From Cohnella terricola (lineage in GTDB: Bacteria > Bacillota > Bacilli > Paenibacillales > Paenibacillaceae): a stretch of 64,000 bases of DNA. The notes under the pieces are model-generated. The model was not told the origin of the DNA and did not search any database. It saw only the letters and a list, made by a program, of their open reading frames with translations. The stretch is taken from positions 313,058 to 377,057 of the forward strand of contig NZ_VNJJ01000004.1 in the NCBI RefSeq assembly GCF_007786475.1. Reading direction: 5' to 3'. This document shows positions 7,099 through 15,308 of this stretch, piece by piece. The first letter of the stretch is position 1. Each line of letters starts with the position of its first letter. The position numbers and the translations under genes are program-made.

Positions 7099-8949
7099 TT
7101 AATCATGTTTCGGCAGATGGCTGACATAACTGTCCGATAATCGCAATAAGTCCAACGCTCGATTATATTCGTCTTCGGTCGTATCGGTAACGGCTGGCGT
7201 TCCGCCGTCGAAAGGATAAGACGCTCCATCGTCGTAATTCAATCCGGGTACGAAAATGCCTTTGTCGTTCACAAAAGATCCGGAAGGTAAATAATATCGC
7301 TGCGGGAGCAGATTATTCGTATTGTTCAGCAGATCCTGACCGAAATGAATATGTCCCTTTAAGGAAATGCCTAACAGATTCGCCACCGTCGGGAATACAT
7401 CCACTTGTCCGCCCGTCTGCGGCAGCACCTTCGGCTCGGTAATCCCGGGAGCAATCACTAATAAAGGAATGTTCAACATCTCGGAAAATTGATATTTGCG
7501 GGCGTAGACGTCTTCCATCAACTTTTTCTCGTGCTCGGTTAACGAATAAATCGGTAACCCCAAATGATCCCCATAGATGACCAGCACTGTATTGTCCCAT
7601 AAGCCGTTCTTCTTTAATTTATCTATGAACAGCCCGACCGAATAATCGGAATAGTTCTGCGCCTGAATGTAATCGCCAACGAGCGTATCCTTGTAGCTGT
7701 CAGGAAGCTCGAACCGTTTTTTTCGATCCGGGATGTTAAACGGATGATGCGAAGACATGGAAATGACCTGCGCATAGAACGGTTTGCCCGTCTGGCTCAT
7801 CTTCAGCAATTCGTCGGCCGTCTTATCGTACAATACCTCGTCGGAAGCACCGAAGAACACGATGTCGTCATCTCCGAAAAATTGGGCATCGTAATAACGT
7901 TCGAATCCTAGCGCCTTATACAATTCCTTCCGATTCCAGAACTGCACGTCGTTCGTGTGGAACGTCGCCGTCTGGTAGCCGTTTTCTTCGAACACCTTCG
8001 GCATGCTCGGCAGAGCCAATCCGCCGTAATCTTGGGCGGCCGCGCCGTACTGAGGAATGTAGAACGATGTGTTCACGACGAATTCGGCATCAGATGTGTT
8101 TCCTTGGCCGACTTGCTGGTAGAAATGAGGAAAATAAAAATTCTCTCTCGCGAGCCGGCTCAGGTTAGGCGCGATTTCTCGCCCGTCGATCTTCCGGTCG
8201 ATCAGGAAATTCTGCGCCGCTTCAAGTTGCAGGATAATCACGTTTTTTCCCTTGGCTTCTCCCCAATACAGAGGATTTGCCGAAGATTGCGTGCCTCTAA
8301 GCTTCGCGATTGCTTCCTCGGTGACGTTGCTCGGGTCCTCGACATCCTGCGTGGCGCTGGCGATGACCGCGTATGCTTCATAATTCAAAATTCCCATATT
8401 CTCGGCTTGTTTCAGTTCGTTGATGCTATCGCTATGCGTCCAGACCGTCGTCGCGCTGCCGATGAGCGACACGGAAAAAACGGCGGAAATAAGTACTCTG
8501 GACTCTTTGACTGCCAGAGAGCGCCCCCATGCTCTGTAACGCGGGCTGAAATACAGCAGCAACATGACCACGATATCGGTATAAATAAACAAGAAATAAG
8601 GATGCAGCAACGAAAATACGCTTCCTCTTACTTCTGTAACCTGATTCACCTGTTGCAACGCATGGTAAGTAACGATAACCCCGAAATATTTGTAATACAT
8701 GATGACCGCAAAAAAGATCGAAGTCACGAACAAATTCACGGCCAAGTAGACGCCTAGTTTCTTTTTCGGCGCAAACCATTCGATCAGACAGAATAGCACC
8801 CAGATCGATGGGATCCCCGTTGCGAGCTGAAGCCACATTGAAGCGCTGTCGAAGACAACGATTCTAGCCAATAATATTTTCAGCACCATAATCAGGGAGA
8901 AAAAGATAAAGGGCTTGGAAAACCACACTCCGAGCCTTGAAGATTTCAT
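7099..8949 (-). CDS. ltaS: Lipoteichoic acid synthase family protein (LtaS-type)
   Basis: Polyglycerolphosphate polymerase or primase that transfers glycerol phosphate from phosphatidylglycerol outside the membrane; 616 residues. Five N-terminal hydrophobic segments (to about residue 190) are followed by an extracellular sulfatase-like domain. The nucleophile Thr lies in GNTSDAEF. Metal ligands fit IYGDHLGLP and the HTND and SMSSHHPF segments. The start at 8949 (MKSSRLGVW) has GGGGG 8 bp upstream; the GTG at 8958 abuts the same G run and is less likely. It is followed by a PAP2 phosphatase gene. Which of the LtaS, YfnI, YqgS or YvgJ roles it has cannot be told from sequence. A promoter region with 11-bp direct repeats lies upstream (9027-9054). 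Confidence 0.9.
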   Translation of the reverse strand: MKSSRLGVWFSKPFIFFSLIMVLKILLARIVVFDSASMWLQLATGIPSIWVLFCLIEWFAPKKKLGVYLAVNLFVTSIFFAVIMYYKYFGVIVTYHALQQVNQVTEVRGSVFSLLHPYFLFIYTDIVVMLLLYFSPRYRAWGRSLAVKESRVLISAVFSVSLIGSATTVWTHSDSINELKQAENMGILNYEAYAVIASATQDVEDPSNVTEEAIAKLRGTQSSANPLYWGEAKGKNVIILQLEAAQNFLIDRKIDGREIAPNLSRLARENFYFPHFYQQVGQGNTSDAEFVVNTSFYIPQYGAAAQDYGGLALPSMPKVFEENGYQTATFHTNDVQFWNRKELYKALGFERYYDAQFFGDDDIVFFGASDEVLYDKTADELLKMSQTGKPFYAQVISMSSHHPFNIPDRKKRFELPDSYKDTLVGDYIQAQNYSDYSVGLFIDKLKKNGLWDNTVLVIYGDHLGLPIYSLTEHEKKLMEDVYARKYQFSEMLNIPLLVIAPGITEPKVLPQTGGQVDVFPTVANLLGISLKGHIHFGQDLLNNTNNLLPQRYYLPSGSFVNDKGIFVPGLNYDDGASYPFDGGTPAVTDTTEDEYNRALDLLRLSDSYVSHLPKHD

Positions 8950-9026
8950 GCTATTCACCCCCTGGAACCTTAATAATTATACCGAATGTTAACGCAGTGT
9001 TAAAGCCCTACATCAAGGAAGATCAC

Positions 9027-9074
9027 CTAAAGGTTGGCTAAAGGTTGGCTAAAGAAATTCACTTCGCGTATAAT
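9027..9074 (+). promoter_or_regulatory. Promoter with 11-bp direct repeats
   Basis: TTGGCT (9045-9050) and TATAAT (9069-9074) are 18 bp apart and drive the small plus-strand gene. CTAAAGGTTGG occurs twice at 11-bp spacing (9027 and 9038), followed by CTAAAG. Eleven-bp direct repeats reaching into a -35 box are typical of OmpR/PhoP-family activator sites (known for the family). The site lies between ltaS and the small gene and could serve either. Confidence 0.5.
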
Positions 9075-9103
9075 GAAACAAAACTTGAAAGGGGCTGCCC
9101 CCA

Positions 9104-9400
9104 ATGGCTATCGCATATACAAGAGCTTACGATCATATTCTGGACGATTTGTCCCGCGCCATTACGACGGTGCCGCGATTCTATGAAGCGTTCGAGATGG
9201 AAGCGACCGATTGGGAAAGCTTAACCACAGACGAACGCGAAGTGTGCATTCGCACGTTGGCCGACGACTTGTTTTACGTGCTCGGATCCGAGCATTCCGC
9301 GGAAGTCGGCATGGGCACCGCTGAATATGACTCAGGCCATTCCATTATTAAAATCACGGCTGACGATCATCTCGTTCACGTTATCTCCTTGCGGGAGTAA
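9104..9400 (+). CDS. Small acidic protein of unknown function
   Basis: A 98-residue cytoplasmic protein starting MAIAYTRAYDHIL, with an AAAGGGG ribosome site 9-10 bp upstream and a good promoter at 9045-9074. It is rich in Asp/Glu (DDLSRA, TTDEREV, ADDLF), with no signal, no transmembrane segment and no cysteine pair. The last 25 bp overlap the end of the convergent LplT-like gene. I do not recognise the family. Confidence 0.65.
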   Translation: MAIAYTRAYDHILDDLSRAITTVPRFYEAFEMEATDWESLTTDEREVCIRTLADDLFYVLGSEHSAEVGMGTAEYDSGHSIIKITADDHLVHVISLRE

Positions 9401-10584
9401 CTCGCCCGGATCGCGCCGAACTGGAAAGCCAAATAGATGAAGAACAGTGTCAGGATCGCACCGATCCCGACCACGGAATGATTAACGGGCACATTCATCT
9501 GTCTGAGCGTCAAGTAGAGGAACAAACCGATGACCGTCAACGTGTTCTCCACGAAGTTCTGAACGGCGATCGTTCGGCCCGAGCCGATGACGGATTTGCC
9601 CTCCTCCTGCAGAATCGTGTTGAGAGGAATGAGGAAAATCCCGCCCATCACGCCAGTGATGAACAGCAACGTCACCGTCAGCCAGATTTGATGCGTGAAG
9701 TTGGCGGCCATCACGGCGCCTACCATCGCAATCCCGTAGAAAAACCCCCGATACAGCCTGCCTTCCGGCACGAGCTTAGGCGTCAGCCAAGCGCTGGCAA
9801 CGACGCCGAGCGCTGTCACGCCGATGATCATCGATTGCTGATCCGTATCCACGATTCCCAGGTTAAGCGGCAGCCAGGCGATAAGCGCGATGCGGAGTAC
9901 CGAGGCCGTCAGCCAGAAGGCCCCCGTCCCGATCAGCGAGAAGCGGCTTCTGCGATTGCGGAACAACTTGACGACATCTTGGAAAAACTGCCCGGAAGCT
10001 TCCCGATACCGTATGCTCGGATTCCCTTGTCTGGCCGGCACGAGAAACGTCATTGCAAGCGATAGCAAATAGATAAACAAACAGACGATAATGGCCGGCA
10101 AGTCGGAACGCGCGGCCAGGAAACCTCCCGCTACCGTTCCAAGCAGAATCGCAAGGATCGTCGAACCCTCCACTTGCGCATTCGCCCTCAGAAGCTCTCC
10201 CTCCGTCTTGGTCAACTCCGATAGAATGCCGTATTTCCCCGGAGAGTAGACGACAGCCCCGACTCCGACGAAAAAGTAACAAAGAGCCGGAGGAAGCCCG
10301 ATCAGCAACAGCAATATACCTGTCGCCTTAAGCGTATTGCCAAGCAATAAAACATGCGACTTCGCCTTTTTGTCCGCGAATGCTCCGACGATCGGCGCTA
10401 GAATCACGTAAGCGATCAAAAACGCCATCTGTATATATGTAACCATCCCATCGGGGTCCGAAGCCCCTTGTCTCTTGACCAACCCCACGATTAGGAAAAA
10501 ATTCAGATTGTCCGCGAACGCGCTTAGAAACTGCGTCCATACGACCGCGTTCAGCGGCGATATTTTTCTCTTTAAATCAAACAA
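9376..10584 (-). CDS. MFS transporter, LplT-like (lysophospholipid transporter type)
   Basis: A 402-residue major-facilitator protein with about 12 hydrophobic segments. The N-terminus is LplT-like (AVVWTQFLSAFADNLNFFLI) and the stretch YSPGKYGILSELTKTEGELLRANA between helices 4 and 5 is characteristic of that family. Known for LplT: inward flipping of lysophospholipids for re-acylation. No Aas acyltransferase gene is next to it here, so the substrate is inferred only. Its 3' end overlaps the convergent small gene by 25 bp. Confidence 0.85.
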   Translation of the reverse strand: MFDLKRKISPLNAVVWTQFLSAFADNLNFFLIVGLVKRQGASDPDGMVTYIQMAFLIAYVILAPIVGAFADKKAKSHVLLLGNTLKATGILLLLIGLPPALCYFFVGVGAVVYSPGKYGILSELTKTEGELLRANAQVEGSTILAILLGTVAGGFLAARSDLPAIIVCLFIYLLSLAMTFLVPARQGNPSIRYREASGQFFQDVVKLFRNRRSRFSLIGTGAFWLTASVLRIALIAWLPLNLGIVDTDQQSMIIGVTALGVVASAWLTPKLVPEGRLYRGFFYGIAMVGAVMAANFTHQIWLTVTLLFITGVMGGIFLIPLNTILQEEGKSVIGSGRTIAVQNFVENTLTVIGLFLYLTLRQMNVPVNHSVVGIGAILTLFFIYLAFQFGAIRASYSRKEIT

Positions 10585-10689
10585 TATTTCCCACCCTTTC
10601 CTGTCAGCCCCCCTATTATACTCCTTCCCGACGATTTCGTCCTCATTCTATGTCACTTTTTACATAGGAATTCAGGCCGTGCGATCGGA

Positions 10690-10719
10690 TTGACAATCGT
10701 ATCGCTGGAAAGCTATGAT
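10690..10719 (+). promoter_or_regulatory. Promoter of the ferric reductase gene
   Basis: TTGACA (10690-10695) and TATGAT (10714-10719), 18-bp spacer. The expected start near 10726 places the Fur box directly over the initial transcribed bases. The upstream ATG codons of the reductase frame (10715, 10718) lie within the -10 box. Confidence 0.75.
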
Positions 10720-10728
10720 GAAAACAAT

Positions 10729-10743
10729 TGATAATGATTATCA
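10729..10743. promoter_or_regulatory. Fur box
   Basis: TGATAATGATTATCA: perfect 7-1-7 inverted repeat that matches the Bacillus Fur consensus. It sits about 10 bp downstream of the -10 box, so iron-loaded Fur would block transcription of the reductase gene. Confidence 0.85.
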
Positions 10744-10768
10744 GAATCAGGGTTGGGATGGGATCGCA

Positions 10769-11563
10769 TTGGATCTTTCATTTATAGAAGACCACTTTCA
10801 TATCTCCGCGACAGGCTTGGAAAGTTCGCTCCTCTCGGTGCCTGCTTCCCAACTGCTTGAAGCCTCGTCGATGCGTGACGCGCTTGAGAAGGACTCTTCG
10901 ATCATCAACGGGGTCGGTCTGGAGCTTGCCGTCTCTCACTTCGGTCTCGCTTTTTTCGGACTCGCGGCAAGCCAACTCATCGTCATGTCCCGGTATAACC
11001 GGATTCTCGATTTATCCATAGACAATCTGACCATGCAGATCGAAGACCGCGCCCCTTACCCCGCCATCGTTTTCATATATCACGAATTACGTTGGACGGA
11101 ACTGCCCGAAGAAGGCCGGGAAAACGCCGTTAAGGCTGAATGGACCCGGTATTTCCGCAATACGCTTAATCCGTTGATCGAATCGGCCGCGTCCGCCGCG
11201 GGTTTGAAGCCTGCGCTCATCTGGAACCAATACGGCGCGCGGATCTTATACGTCCTGAGCGTGCTTAGGAAAACCGTTCCGGAAGGCGCGATGAAACAAA
11301 CGATCGAAGATGATTTTCGGCTGCTCACCAGTTTGCCTGGCGAGACCTTTAACCGGCGGAAAAACCCTTTCGACCATTCGCCTTGTTACCTCGACAGCCC
11401 ATACGAGCCCGGGGGCAAAATCATGATCCGGTCGGGATGTTGCATGTATTATAGACGAGAAAGCGGAACCAAATGTTACAATTGCCCGATTCTAAAGGAC
11501 CGGGAACGCGCCGAAATGAAGGCACGCATCGAAGCGGAGCGGGAAAAAGAGTCCGTATCGTGA
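10769..11563 (+). CDS. FhuF-like siderophore ferric-iron reductase
   Basis: Cytoplasmic [2Fe-2S] reductase that releases iron from imported ferric siderophore; 264 residues from the proposed TTG start. The C-terminal cluster motif is seen as GCCMYYRRESGTKCYNCP: C-C, ten residues, C-x2-C, the diagnostic FhuF pattern. The open frame begins upstream at 10715, but those ATGs overlap the -10 box and lie ahead of the predicted transcript start, so TTG at 10769 (then DLSFIEDHFH) is the best remaining start, with GGGATGGG a few bases before it. It is regulated by Fur through the box at 10729. No siderophore transporter genes lie next to it. The frame ends just before a 51-bp repeat array. Confidence 0.82.
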   Translation: MDLSFIEDHFHISATGLESSLLSVPASQLLEASSMRDALEKDSSIINGVGLELAVSHFGLAFFGLAASQLIVMSRYNRILDLSIDNLTMQIEDRAPYPAIVFIYHELRWTELPEEGRENAVKAEWTRYFRNTLNPLIESAASAAGLKPALIWNQYGARILYVLSVLRKTVPEGAMKQTIEDDFRLLTSLPGETFNRRKNPFDHSPCYLDSPYEPGGKIMIRSGCCMYYRRESGTKCYNCPILKDRERAEMKARIEAEREKESVS

Positions 11564-11577
11564 GACAGAGGGGAGTA

Positions 11578-11745
11578 TAGTTAGGTTTCGCCGGACTACA
11601 GACGCTCGTACCCTCATTTTGCACGATCTAGTTAGGTTTCGCCGGACTACAGACGCATGTACCCCCATTTTGCGCGATCTAGTTAGGTTTCTCCGGACTA
11701 CAGATGCTCGCAACCCCCATTTTGCACGGTCTAGTTAGGTTTCTC
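11578..11745. repeat. 51-bp tandem array, left part (split by the IS)
   Basis: Units start with TAGTTAGGTTTC at 11578, 11629, 11680 and 11732 (spacings 51, 51 and 52; one unit has an extra base). The fourth unit is broken at 11745 by the insertion sequence. It begins 15 bp after the reductase stop codon. Because 51 is a multiple of three, open frames encoding 17-residue repeats run through it on the minus strand; they have no start signals and are not genes. Confidence 0.9.
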
Positions 11746-11758
11746 CCAAGCGTGTTGA

Positions 11759-12853
11759 TTAACCAGATGATGGGAGAGGAAACACCATGTGGTTAGCCAC
11801 ATAAATCACCCATTCCGGGGGTAATGTCTGTAGACTAAATAAGCGATCAAAATCGGCAAACGTCAACCGTGCGCTCCAATGGACGGTTGCGTTTCCTTGA
11901 TCGAACACGTATTTTAACAGGACGTAAACGATTAACGCCGTATACAACTGACCATATACCGCATTTGGTGTCGTACCGAACAGTTTGGGGACGTTCAAGT
12001 GTTGCTTAATCCAGCGAAAAAACACTTCAATCTGCCATCTGCTCTTGTAGATCTCAGCGATTCGTTCTGCCGAGTGCCAGTGCAGATTCGTCGCCAGAAT
12101 GACCGGATTTCCGTTGGGATCTTTTAGAGTCACCACTCTGAAACGGTGCTCGGAGAGCGCATAGTTTTTCCCCAACTGACAAGTAAAATCTTGTTCAATC
12201 GTTCCTAAAAACGGGGTTTTACGCTCTCTGGGGAGCACCTCGCAGAATGTTGTATTATCGCGCAGTCGAATCACAAAATATTGCCTATTTTTCCGCACTT
12301 CATAATCATCGAAGAGCTTGTGCTTTCCATAAGCCCGATCTGCGACCAAAATAAATCTGGGATCCAACAGTTTCGGGCAACTCTTCAAGTCGGGCTCATT
12401 TCCTGTGGTTTCAGTAACGCGGTGTACCTCCCCGCGATCTGCAAGAAACGCGACGTGTAGTTTCACGCCTGCTTTTTGACCTTGGAGGGGCGCCCAAGGA
12501 AGTCGTCCTCTACCGACTGTGATTTGGGTAGAGTCCACGATAAGCAGTTCCTTGGGAATCCCTAGAGCCCGTCGGGTCCTGCGATTACACAATTCAATCA
12601 TAAGGTTCAACAAACGCTGGAATATTTCGAAGGGAACGTCTTTGGCTTTTTTGGAGAGAGTAGAATAGTCCGCCGGCTTTTGCCCACTAAGCGTCATTCG
12701 TTTTTCGCCGTCTCGATATCCGTCCCATTGCTGAATCGTCGCTTCACTCAGAAACAGGAACAAACGATAAACCGTGAAATTTCTGGCAACATCCACGTAT
12801 CCGACTTCTTTAAGAACAGATTCTACCTTTTCTTTAGGGATTACCGTTTGCAT
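11759..12853 (-). CDS. IS4-family DDE transposase
   Basis: A 364-residue transposase with no frameshift or stop. DDE residues are seen: first Asp in LLIVDSTQITV, second Asp in FILVADRAYGKH, and Glu in YKSRWQIEVFFRWIKQ, which is the Y-(2)-R-(3)-E-(6)-K signature of IS4. The start MQTVIPKEKVE has GGAG 4 bp upstream. The gene fills nearly the whole element, so the IS is probably active or recently active. Confidence 0.95.
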   Translation of the reverse strand: MQTVIPKEKVESVLKEVGYVDVARNFTVYRLFLFLSEATIQQWDGYRDGEKRMTLSGQKPADYSTLSKKAKDVPFEIFQRLLNLMIELCNRRTRRALGIPKELLIVDSTQITVGRGRLPWAPLQGQKAGVKLHVAFLADRGEVHRVTETTGNEPDLKSCPKLLDPRFILVADRAYGKHKLFDDYEVRKNRQYFVIRLRDNTTFCEVLPRERKTPFLGTIEQDFTCQLGKNYALSEHRFRVVTLKDPNGNPVILATNLHWHSAERIAEIYKSRWQIEVFFRWIKQHLNVPKLFGTTPNAVYGQLYTALIVYVLLKYVFDQGNATVHWSARLTFADFDRLFSLQTLPPEWVIYVANHMVFPLPSSG

Positions 12854-12881
12854 GATTCTCCATAATGGAGTAGACTTTTCA

Positions 12882-12949
12882 AGAAGGCCGCCTCATTTCG
12901 GTGTTTGTAGGGGTACAAACACTTTACCGAATGGGCGGCCTTTTTTCTA
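12882..12949 (+). terminator. Stem-loop terminator inside the IS, near its right end
   Basis: Stem AAGGCCGCC...GGCGGCCTT with an inner GGTGTTTGT/ACAAACACTTTACC pairing, followed by a T run on the plus strand. It lies between the right end and the transposase start. Stem-loops there are known to protect transposases from read-in transcription and translation. Confidence 0.7.
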
Positions 12950-12976
12950 CTTTTTTTGGCTAATCAACACGCTTGG

Positions 12977-13137
12977 GTTTCTCCGGACTACAGATGCTCG
13001 CACCCCCATTTTGCACGATCTAGTTAGGTTTCGCCGGACTACAGATGCTCGCACCCCCATTTTGCGCGATCTAGTTAGGTTTCGCCGGACTACAGACGCA
13101 TGTACCCCCATTTCGCACAATCTAGTTAGGTTTCGCC
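12977..13137. repeat. 51-bp tandem array, right part
   Basis: Continuation of the array across the IS: the remainder of the broken unit, then unit starts at 13021, 13072 and 13123, each 51 bp apart; the last unit is partial. Units carry small substitutions (GCACGATC, GCGCGATC, GCACAATC at their ends). From 13138 to 13324 I see no gene or repeat, only the leader of the next gene. Confidence 0.88.
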
Positions 13138-13324
13138 ACAATCCTTTAGACCCCCTACCCGGGCTTATGCGGACGTCTGTCCACAACCGAAGTCCTATTC
13201 AAAATACAACTTAAGACCGCGCCAAAGCCCATGAATATTAGGCTCGCCGCCCGTTTCCGAGCCGATTGAATTATGTTTAGCTTATATAGTCGTCAAAAGG
13301 CAACTAGAATACAGGAGGATTTTC

Positions 13325-14560
13325 ATGCATCGCTTGTCAGTCATTACTTTGATCATCGCGTTTCTCGGCACGGGTAACGCAGCCTATGCGCAACAATCGA
13401 ACAGTGCGCCATTCAAGGACATCAAGGGCCATTGGGCCGAAAAAACGATCACGGAAATGGTTTCTAAAGGCATCCTCGACGGGTATCCGAACGGAACCTT
13501 CCGCCCGGACGAGCCGGTAAAGGTCGACCAATTCATCAAAATGCTTGTCCTGTCCTACTCGAACCTCCATCAGAACGGTGAACGGAGCTGGAACCCGTCG
13601 TTCTTTCAGAGCTTGAGCACGGAGAACCAAACGATACTGAAGCAGGATTATCGCTACTACAATTTCAAGCCTGCCACGGCCGGCTACTGGGCGAAGCCTT
13701 ACATCGACGTGGCCAGCGATTTGCACTTCTTGAACAAAAGCCGTTACAGCGACTTCCAAAGCGATATGACGAGGGAAAACGTGGCCGAGGTGCTCTTCTA
13801 TACACTGCAGGAAACAGAGTTCCTGGAGGATTCCCAGTTCAGCCTTGGACTGGCTCAATCCTACGGCGATCTGATGAGCGCAACGGAACGGGAGCGGAAA
13901 TTCATTGCGGAGGCATTGGCGAAAGGAATCATGCAAGGATATCCGAACGGTTATTTCGGCGTCGGGGATAAAGTAACGCGAGCGCAATCACTTGTCCTGC
14001 TTAACAGACTGACGGAGAAGACGAAGCGAATCGAAGTGAAAGCTTCCGCCCGGGACGATCTGCAGCTTGCCGTTCCTACTGTCGGCGGAGGCTCAAAAAT
14101 CGTCGTCTTCCCGGATCGAAGAATGCGGGATGCCTATGACGCGCTTAAACAATCTGGAGCGTTGCGCGGCTCGAACCAGGACCTTTTGGATACAAGGCTT
14201 CGCCTGTTCAAGGATCAGAAGGAAAAGGAAAGCGTTCTGAGTTCCTCTTCTTCCGGAACGGCCAAAGTACAGGAAGAGGTTTCAATATGGCTGGATCCGC
14301 AATACAATACTTACGGAATTACGATCCGGCTTCGCGACGGAACGCTTGCCCGAAATCAAGAGGCCGTCGAGACGTTCTCCGATTATTTGTTCGGCTACAA
14401 TTCCGCGACGTTCCGCAAATGGTTCAACGAGGTTTGCGTCAGCGTGGAATCGGGAACAAAAGTATCTTCGAAACAAGTCGAGATCGGCGGCGACACGGTC
14501 GACATCCGCATCGACTCCTCCGCGAAGACCGTCGTCTTCTCGATTGCCAAGAGAGCATGA
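13325..14560 (+). CDS. Secreted S-layer-homology (SLH) domain protein
   Basis: Cell-wall-attached secreted protein of 411 residues. The signal peptide MHRLSVITLIIAFLGTGNAAYA ends near residue 22. SLH repeat 1 is FKDIKGHWAEKTITEMVSKG followed by ILDGYPNGTFRPDEPVKVDQ. A middle SLH-like stretch (TAGYWAKPYIDVA) and a third (ERKFIAEALAKGIMQGYPNG, YFGVGDKVTRAQSLVLLNRL) follow. Known: SLH domains bind pyruvylated secondary wall polymer. The C-terminal half (from about residue 250) has no motif I recognise. Ribosome site AGGAGG is 6 bp upstream. Confidence 0.85.
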   Translation: MHRLSVITLIIAFLGTGNAAYAQQSNSAPFKDIKGHWAEKTITEMVSKGILDGYPNGTFRPDEPVKVDQFIKMLVLSYSNLHQNGERSWNPSFFQSLSTENQTILKQDYRYYNFKPATAGYWAKPYIDVASDLHFLNKSRYSDFQSDMTRENVAEVLFYTLQETEFLEDSQFSLGLAQSYGDLMSATERERKFIAEALAKGIMQGYPNGYFGVGDKVTRAQSLVLLNRLTEKTKRIEVKASARDDLQLAVPTVGGGSKIVVFPDRRMRDAYDALKQSGALRGSNQDLLDTRLRLFKDQKEKESVLSSSSSGTAKVQEEVSIWLDPQYNTYGITIRLRDGTLARNQEAVETFSDYLFGYNSATFRKWFNEVCVSVESGTKVSSKQVEIGGDTVDIRIDSSAKTVVFSIAKRA

Positions 14561-14583
14561 ATCGCGAAAACGCCGCATAAACA

Positions 14584-14621
14584 AAAAAGATGCTCTCGGC
14601 AGAAGCCGGGAGCATCTTTTT
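14584..14621. terminator. Bidirectional terminator between SLH gene and csp
   Basis: Stem AAAGATGCTC-CGGC / GCCG-GAGCATCTTT with an AGAA loop and T/A runs on both sides, between two convergent genes. Confidence 0.85.
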
Positions 14622-14628
14622 ACAGGAC

Positions 14629-14829
14629 TTACAGCTTAACAACGTTCTCCGCTTGTGGTCCGCGGTTGCCTTGTACCACGTTGAATTGAACGCGTTGGCC
14701 TTCGTCCAAAGTTTTGAAGCCTTCACCCGTGATCGCGCTGAAGTGCACGAATACGTCGTTACCGCCTTCAACTTCGATGAAACCGAAGCCTTTGTCTGCA
14801 TTGAACCATTTTACTGTACCTTCTTGCAT
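14629..14829 (-). CDS. csp: Cold-shock protein (CspA/CspB family)
   Basis: A 66-residue single-stranded nucleic-acid chaperone. RNP1 is seen as KGFGFIEV and RNP2 as VFVHFSAI; it begins [14 protein letters not shown]. The start at 14829 has GGAGG 8-9 bp upstream; ten further codons upstream in frame are leader. The predicted promoter is TTGCTT/TATAGT (14991-14996 and 14968-14973, 17-bp spacer, minus strand), which gives a leader of about 130 nt with two hairpins. Long structured leaders are typical of cold-regulated csp genes. Confidence 0.95.
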   Translation of the reverse strand: MQEGTVKWFNADKGFGFIEVEGGNDVFVHFSAITGEGFKTLDEGQRVQFNVVQGNRGPQAENVVKL

Positions 14830-14866
14830 ATTTTTCACCTCCAAATACAATTGCCTCATGATCTTT

Positions 14867-14996
14867 TTTATTCATACGAATAAAAAATCCACAAAACGGC
14901 AGGGTTAACTTTCAAAATGATAACCCTTTCCATTTTGTGAATTCAGGTCACGATTTCGATGAGTCTTACTATAGCAGTTTCCAATGCAAAAAGCAA
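14867..14996 (-). promoter_or_regulatory. csp promoter and structured leader
   Basis: Promoter as described for csp. The leader has a long imperfect stem at 14890-14939 (arms CACAAAA and TTTTGTG outside, AGGGTTA and TAACCCT inside). A second A/T palindrome at 14867-14889 (TTTTTTATTC/GAATAAAAAA) is closer to the ribosome site. The rest of the gap to 15138 shows nothing else. Inference: temperature-dependent folding controls mRNA use. Confidence 0.5.
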
Positions 14997-15138
14997 ACCT
15001 TATCTCTCCATTCTCATATTTAAAACTTTTGGAAGCCAACAAATAGTATTACCTTCATTTGTCCGATTATTCTCCTATCGTCGATTATCCTTCAAACATT
15101 TTACGTTATACTGGCAATAGGAAATGGAGCGTGAGAGC

Positions 15139-15300
15139 ATGTCTATATCCGAAAGCACCGTCGTCCGGCCGTTCGACTGTCCCGATACTTGCAGTTTAAA
15201 CGTGAGAATGAACCAGGGCACAATTGTATCCATAGACGGCAATCCCGATCATCTGATGTATCCCTTGCGCAGATGCCGAGAAGTTGCAGGGCTGGCTTGA
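15139..15300 (+). pseudogene. Truncated start of a molybdopterin oxidoreductase gene
   Basis: A 53-codon frame starting MSISESTVVRPFDCPDTCSL. The DCPDTC-SL pattern followed by GTIVSIDGNPDH matches the extreme N-terminus of molybdopterin-dependent oxidoreductases of the YoaE type, where such cysteines bind a 4Fe-4S cluster. Normal members have about 650-700 residues; here the frame diverges after NPDH and stops at 15300, 12 bp before a 51-bp repeat array. It is most likely a deletion remnant whose body has been lost. Confidence 0.6.
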
Positions 15301-15308
15301 GCGCCCTC

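Larger units (their letters stand above)
11739..12983. mobile_element. Complete IS4-family insertion sequence with target duplication
   Basis: Element 11746-12976 (1,231 bp) with terminal inverted repeats CCAAGCGTGTTGATTA, identical over 16 bp at both ends, and flanked by the direct repeat GTTTCTC (11739-11745 and 12977-12983). The duplication could be read as 7 to 9 bp because neighbouring bases match. One intact transposase gene is inside, and a long stem with a T run lies near the right end. Removing the element and one duplication joins 14 bp to 37 bp and rebuilds an exact 51-bp repeat unit, which proves insertion into a pre-existing array. Confidence 0.93.
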
